Shown here one piece after another: positions 4,736-6,161 of a stretch of 6,161 nucleotides of DNA (positions are counted from its first letter, which is position 1; the number at the start of each line of letters is the position of its first letter). Made by a program: the position numbers and the translations under genes. The stretch is from Deltaproteobacteria bacterium. GTDB taxonomy: Bacteria > Desulfobacterota > Desulfarculia > Adiutricales > Adiutricaceae. The notes beneath the pieces were generated by a model. The model searched no databases. It saw only the letters and a program-made list of their open reading frames with translations, and was not told where the DNA came from. The stretch spans positions 1-6,161 of the forward strand of contig JAITJB010000259.1 of NCBI GenBank assembly GCA_031279155.1, read 5' to 3'.

Positions 4736-6161
4736 ATGGCAAAAAATCTCACCTGGCGGGGCTTAATTTTACTTTTTGTCCTGGGACTAGGAACCTTCTA
4801 CCTACTACCGACGCTTTTGACCATTTCTCGGCCTGACTCGGAACTGACCGGCATATGGGCCAAGATCCTACCGGCCAAAACCATCAACTTAGGTTTGGAC
4901 CTTAAGGGCGGCATATACTTAGTTATGGAGGTCGATCTACAGGTGGCGGTCAACAATTCCGCCCGCCGTACGACCGACGATCTGAGGCGCCGCCTTACCG
5001 ACGCCAAAATCGCAGGCTTTAAGCTCCAAAACGAAAACTCCCCGACTATCCAAATCACCCTCGAGGACCAGGCCTCCCGCGACGGCTTGATGACGGTCTT
5101 AGATCAACAGTTTCCTAACCTTAAAATTGTCGAAGATGAGGGCTTAACGCTCTTTTTAACCTTCACCGACGACATGGTAACTGAAATTAAAGATCTAACT
5201 ACCCGCCAGGCCTTAGAGACCATACGCAACCGTGTGGACATGTTTGGCGTAGCTGAGCCTGACATCCGGCCCCAGGGCGAAGACCGCATCGTCATCCAAC
5301 TTCCAGGTTTAACCGACCCCGATCAGGCCATTGAACTCATTGGCCGCACGGCTATCTTGGAGTTTAAGTTAGTTGATAACGGCCTTAAATCCCCCCAAGA
5401 GGCCCTGCGCGATGGGCCGCCGCCAGGCACCGAAGTTCTCTTTGAGCGGAAAATCGACCCGGTAACTAGGGTTGAAACCAAAATTCCCTACCTCTTAAGA
5501 AAACAAGCCTTAATGACCGGCGATTCCCTAGTTGACTCGCGAGCCGTTCGCGGGCAGCAGTTTGGGGATCCACGCGTCACTATGACCTTCGATAGCCGGG
5601 GGGCCAGAGAATTTGATGAGATAACCGAGCGAAATGTCGGACGCCAGTTGGCCATCGTCTTAGACAACCAGGTCTACAGCGCCCCAACCATCCGCACCCG
5701 CATCCCCGATGGCGAGGCCTATATCGAGGGCTCTTTTTCCATCGAGGAAGCCAGGCTCCTGGCCGTGGTACTAAGGGCCGGGGCTCTGCCGGCGCCGGTT
5801 ACGGTCATCGAAGAGCGGACCGTGGGGCCTTCCATGGGTCAAGATTCCATCCGCCAAGGCCTGACGGCTGGCGTGGTCGGGCTCATATTGATACTTTTAT
5901 TTTTGTTATTTTACTACCGCCTTTCGGGCTTAGTAGCCGATATGGTCCTTTTGTTTAACTTCCCCATCATCTTAGGCTGCCTGGCCGGCTTTGGGGCCAC
6001 GTTAACCCTACCTGGCATCTTCGGGTTAGTCTTAACTATGGCCATGGCCGTTGACGCCAATGTTCTGATATTTGAGCGCATCCGTGAGGAATTGCGATTT
6101 GGTCGCACTCCCACCGGGGCGGTGACCAGCGGCTTTAACCGGGCCTTTTGGACCATCTTTG
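4736..6161 (+). CDS. secD: protein translocase subunit SecD (3' end beyond window)
   Basis: SecD is an inner-membrane RND-family component of the SecDF-YajC complex. It uses the proton-motive force to pull exported proteins out of SecYEG on the periplasmic side. The frame is open to the window edge: 475 codons are seen, of a family length of about 500-550 in compact forms. The first transmembrane helix is at about 9-27, followed by the signature NLGLDLKGG (51-59). The periplasmic P1 region follows, with LETIRNRVDMFGVAEPDI (160-177). GPSMGQDSI (364-372) precedes the second helix (about 375-394), then helices at about 398-420 and 425-446. The fourth helix holds AMAVDANVLIFERIREELR (436-454); its Asp440 corresponds to the conserved membrane aspartate needed for proton use. 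ATG 4736 has only a weak purine stretch (AGAGAA, 4722-4727) upstream but places the first helix correctly. secF is expected next. Confidence 0.97.
   Translation, partial: MAKNLTWRGLILLFVLGLGTFYLLPTLLTISRPDSELTGIWAKILPAKTINLGLDLKGGIYLVMEVDLQVAVNNSARRTTDDLRRRLTDAKIAGFKLQNENSPTIQITLEDQASRDGLMTVLDQQFPNLKIVEDEGLTLFLTFTDDMVTEIKDLTTRQALETIRNRVDMFGVAEPDIRPQGEDRIVIQLPGLTDPDQAIELIGRTAILEFKLVDNGLKSPQEALRDGPPPGTEVLFERKIDPVTRVETKIPYLLRKQALMTGDSLVDSRAVRGQQFGDPRVTMTFDSRGAREFDEITERNVGRQLAIVLDNQVYSAPTIRTRIPDGEAYIEGSFSIEEARLLAVVLRAGALPAPVTVIEERTVGPSMGQDSIRQGLTAGVVGLILILLFLLFYYRLSGLVADMVLLFNFPIILGCLAGFGATLTLPGIFGLVLTMAMAVDANVLIFERIREELRFGRTPTGAVTSGFNRAFWTIF

Overview
This window looks like ordinary chromosomal DNA from a Gram-negative bacterium. 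All recognisable genes are on the + strand and tightly packed. The rnj - permease - tgt - yajC - secD content, an RNase J in place of a visible RNase E, and a SecD of compact size with a GLDLKGG motif would suit a deltaproteobacterium-like lineage (Desulfobacterota and relatives). That placement is an inference from gene content, not proof. Base composition is near balanced by eye. Leu TTA and Arg AGG codons are used freely beside GCC and GGC, and the tetranucleotide CTAG is not avoided.

Layout: (1) bases 1-155 are the 3' end of an unidentified gene. (2) Bases 156-272 are a short gap filled almost completely by ten imperfect copies of a 9-bp pyrimidine-rich repeat (165-254). (3) Bases 273-2084 encode ribonuclease J, with all its metal ligands, ending in an unusual Gln/Asn-rich (QNX)n tail. 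The tail is itself encoded by a 9-bp tandem repeat (1950-2066). (4) Bases 2127-3035 encode a ten-helix EamA/DMT-type permease starting at TTG. (5) Bases 3037-4200 encode queuine tRNA-ribosyltransferase (Tgt), one base after the permease stop. (6) Bases 4268-4669 encode YajC. (7) Bases 4736-6161 encode SecD, cut by the window edge; secF would be expected next.

Working together: YajC and SecD, with SecF, form the accessory complex of the SecYEG translocon that uses the proton-motive force to complete protein export. Tgt modifies the wobble guanine of GUN-anticodon tRNAs, and tgt-yajC-secD is a widely conserved order. RNase J is a dual exo/endoribonuclease acting in RNA decay and maturation. It is not functionally linked to Sec but may share a transcript with the genes downstream. 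No terminator is evident between rnj and secD, and the gaps are 42, 1, 67 and 66 bases, so a single operon is plausible.

The part that ordinary annotation does not explain is the pair of 9-bp repeat arrays flanking the RNase J coding sequence. The upstream one lies on the opposite strand relative to the CAA-anchored unit of the downstream one. The downstream array gives the enzyme a prion-like, low-complexity tail. The upstream array places -35-like and -10-like elements at exact 17-bp spacing. No CRISPR, tRNA, rRNA, insertion sequence or defence system is visible.
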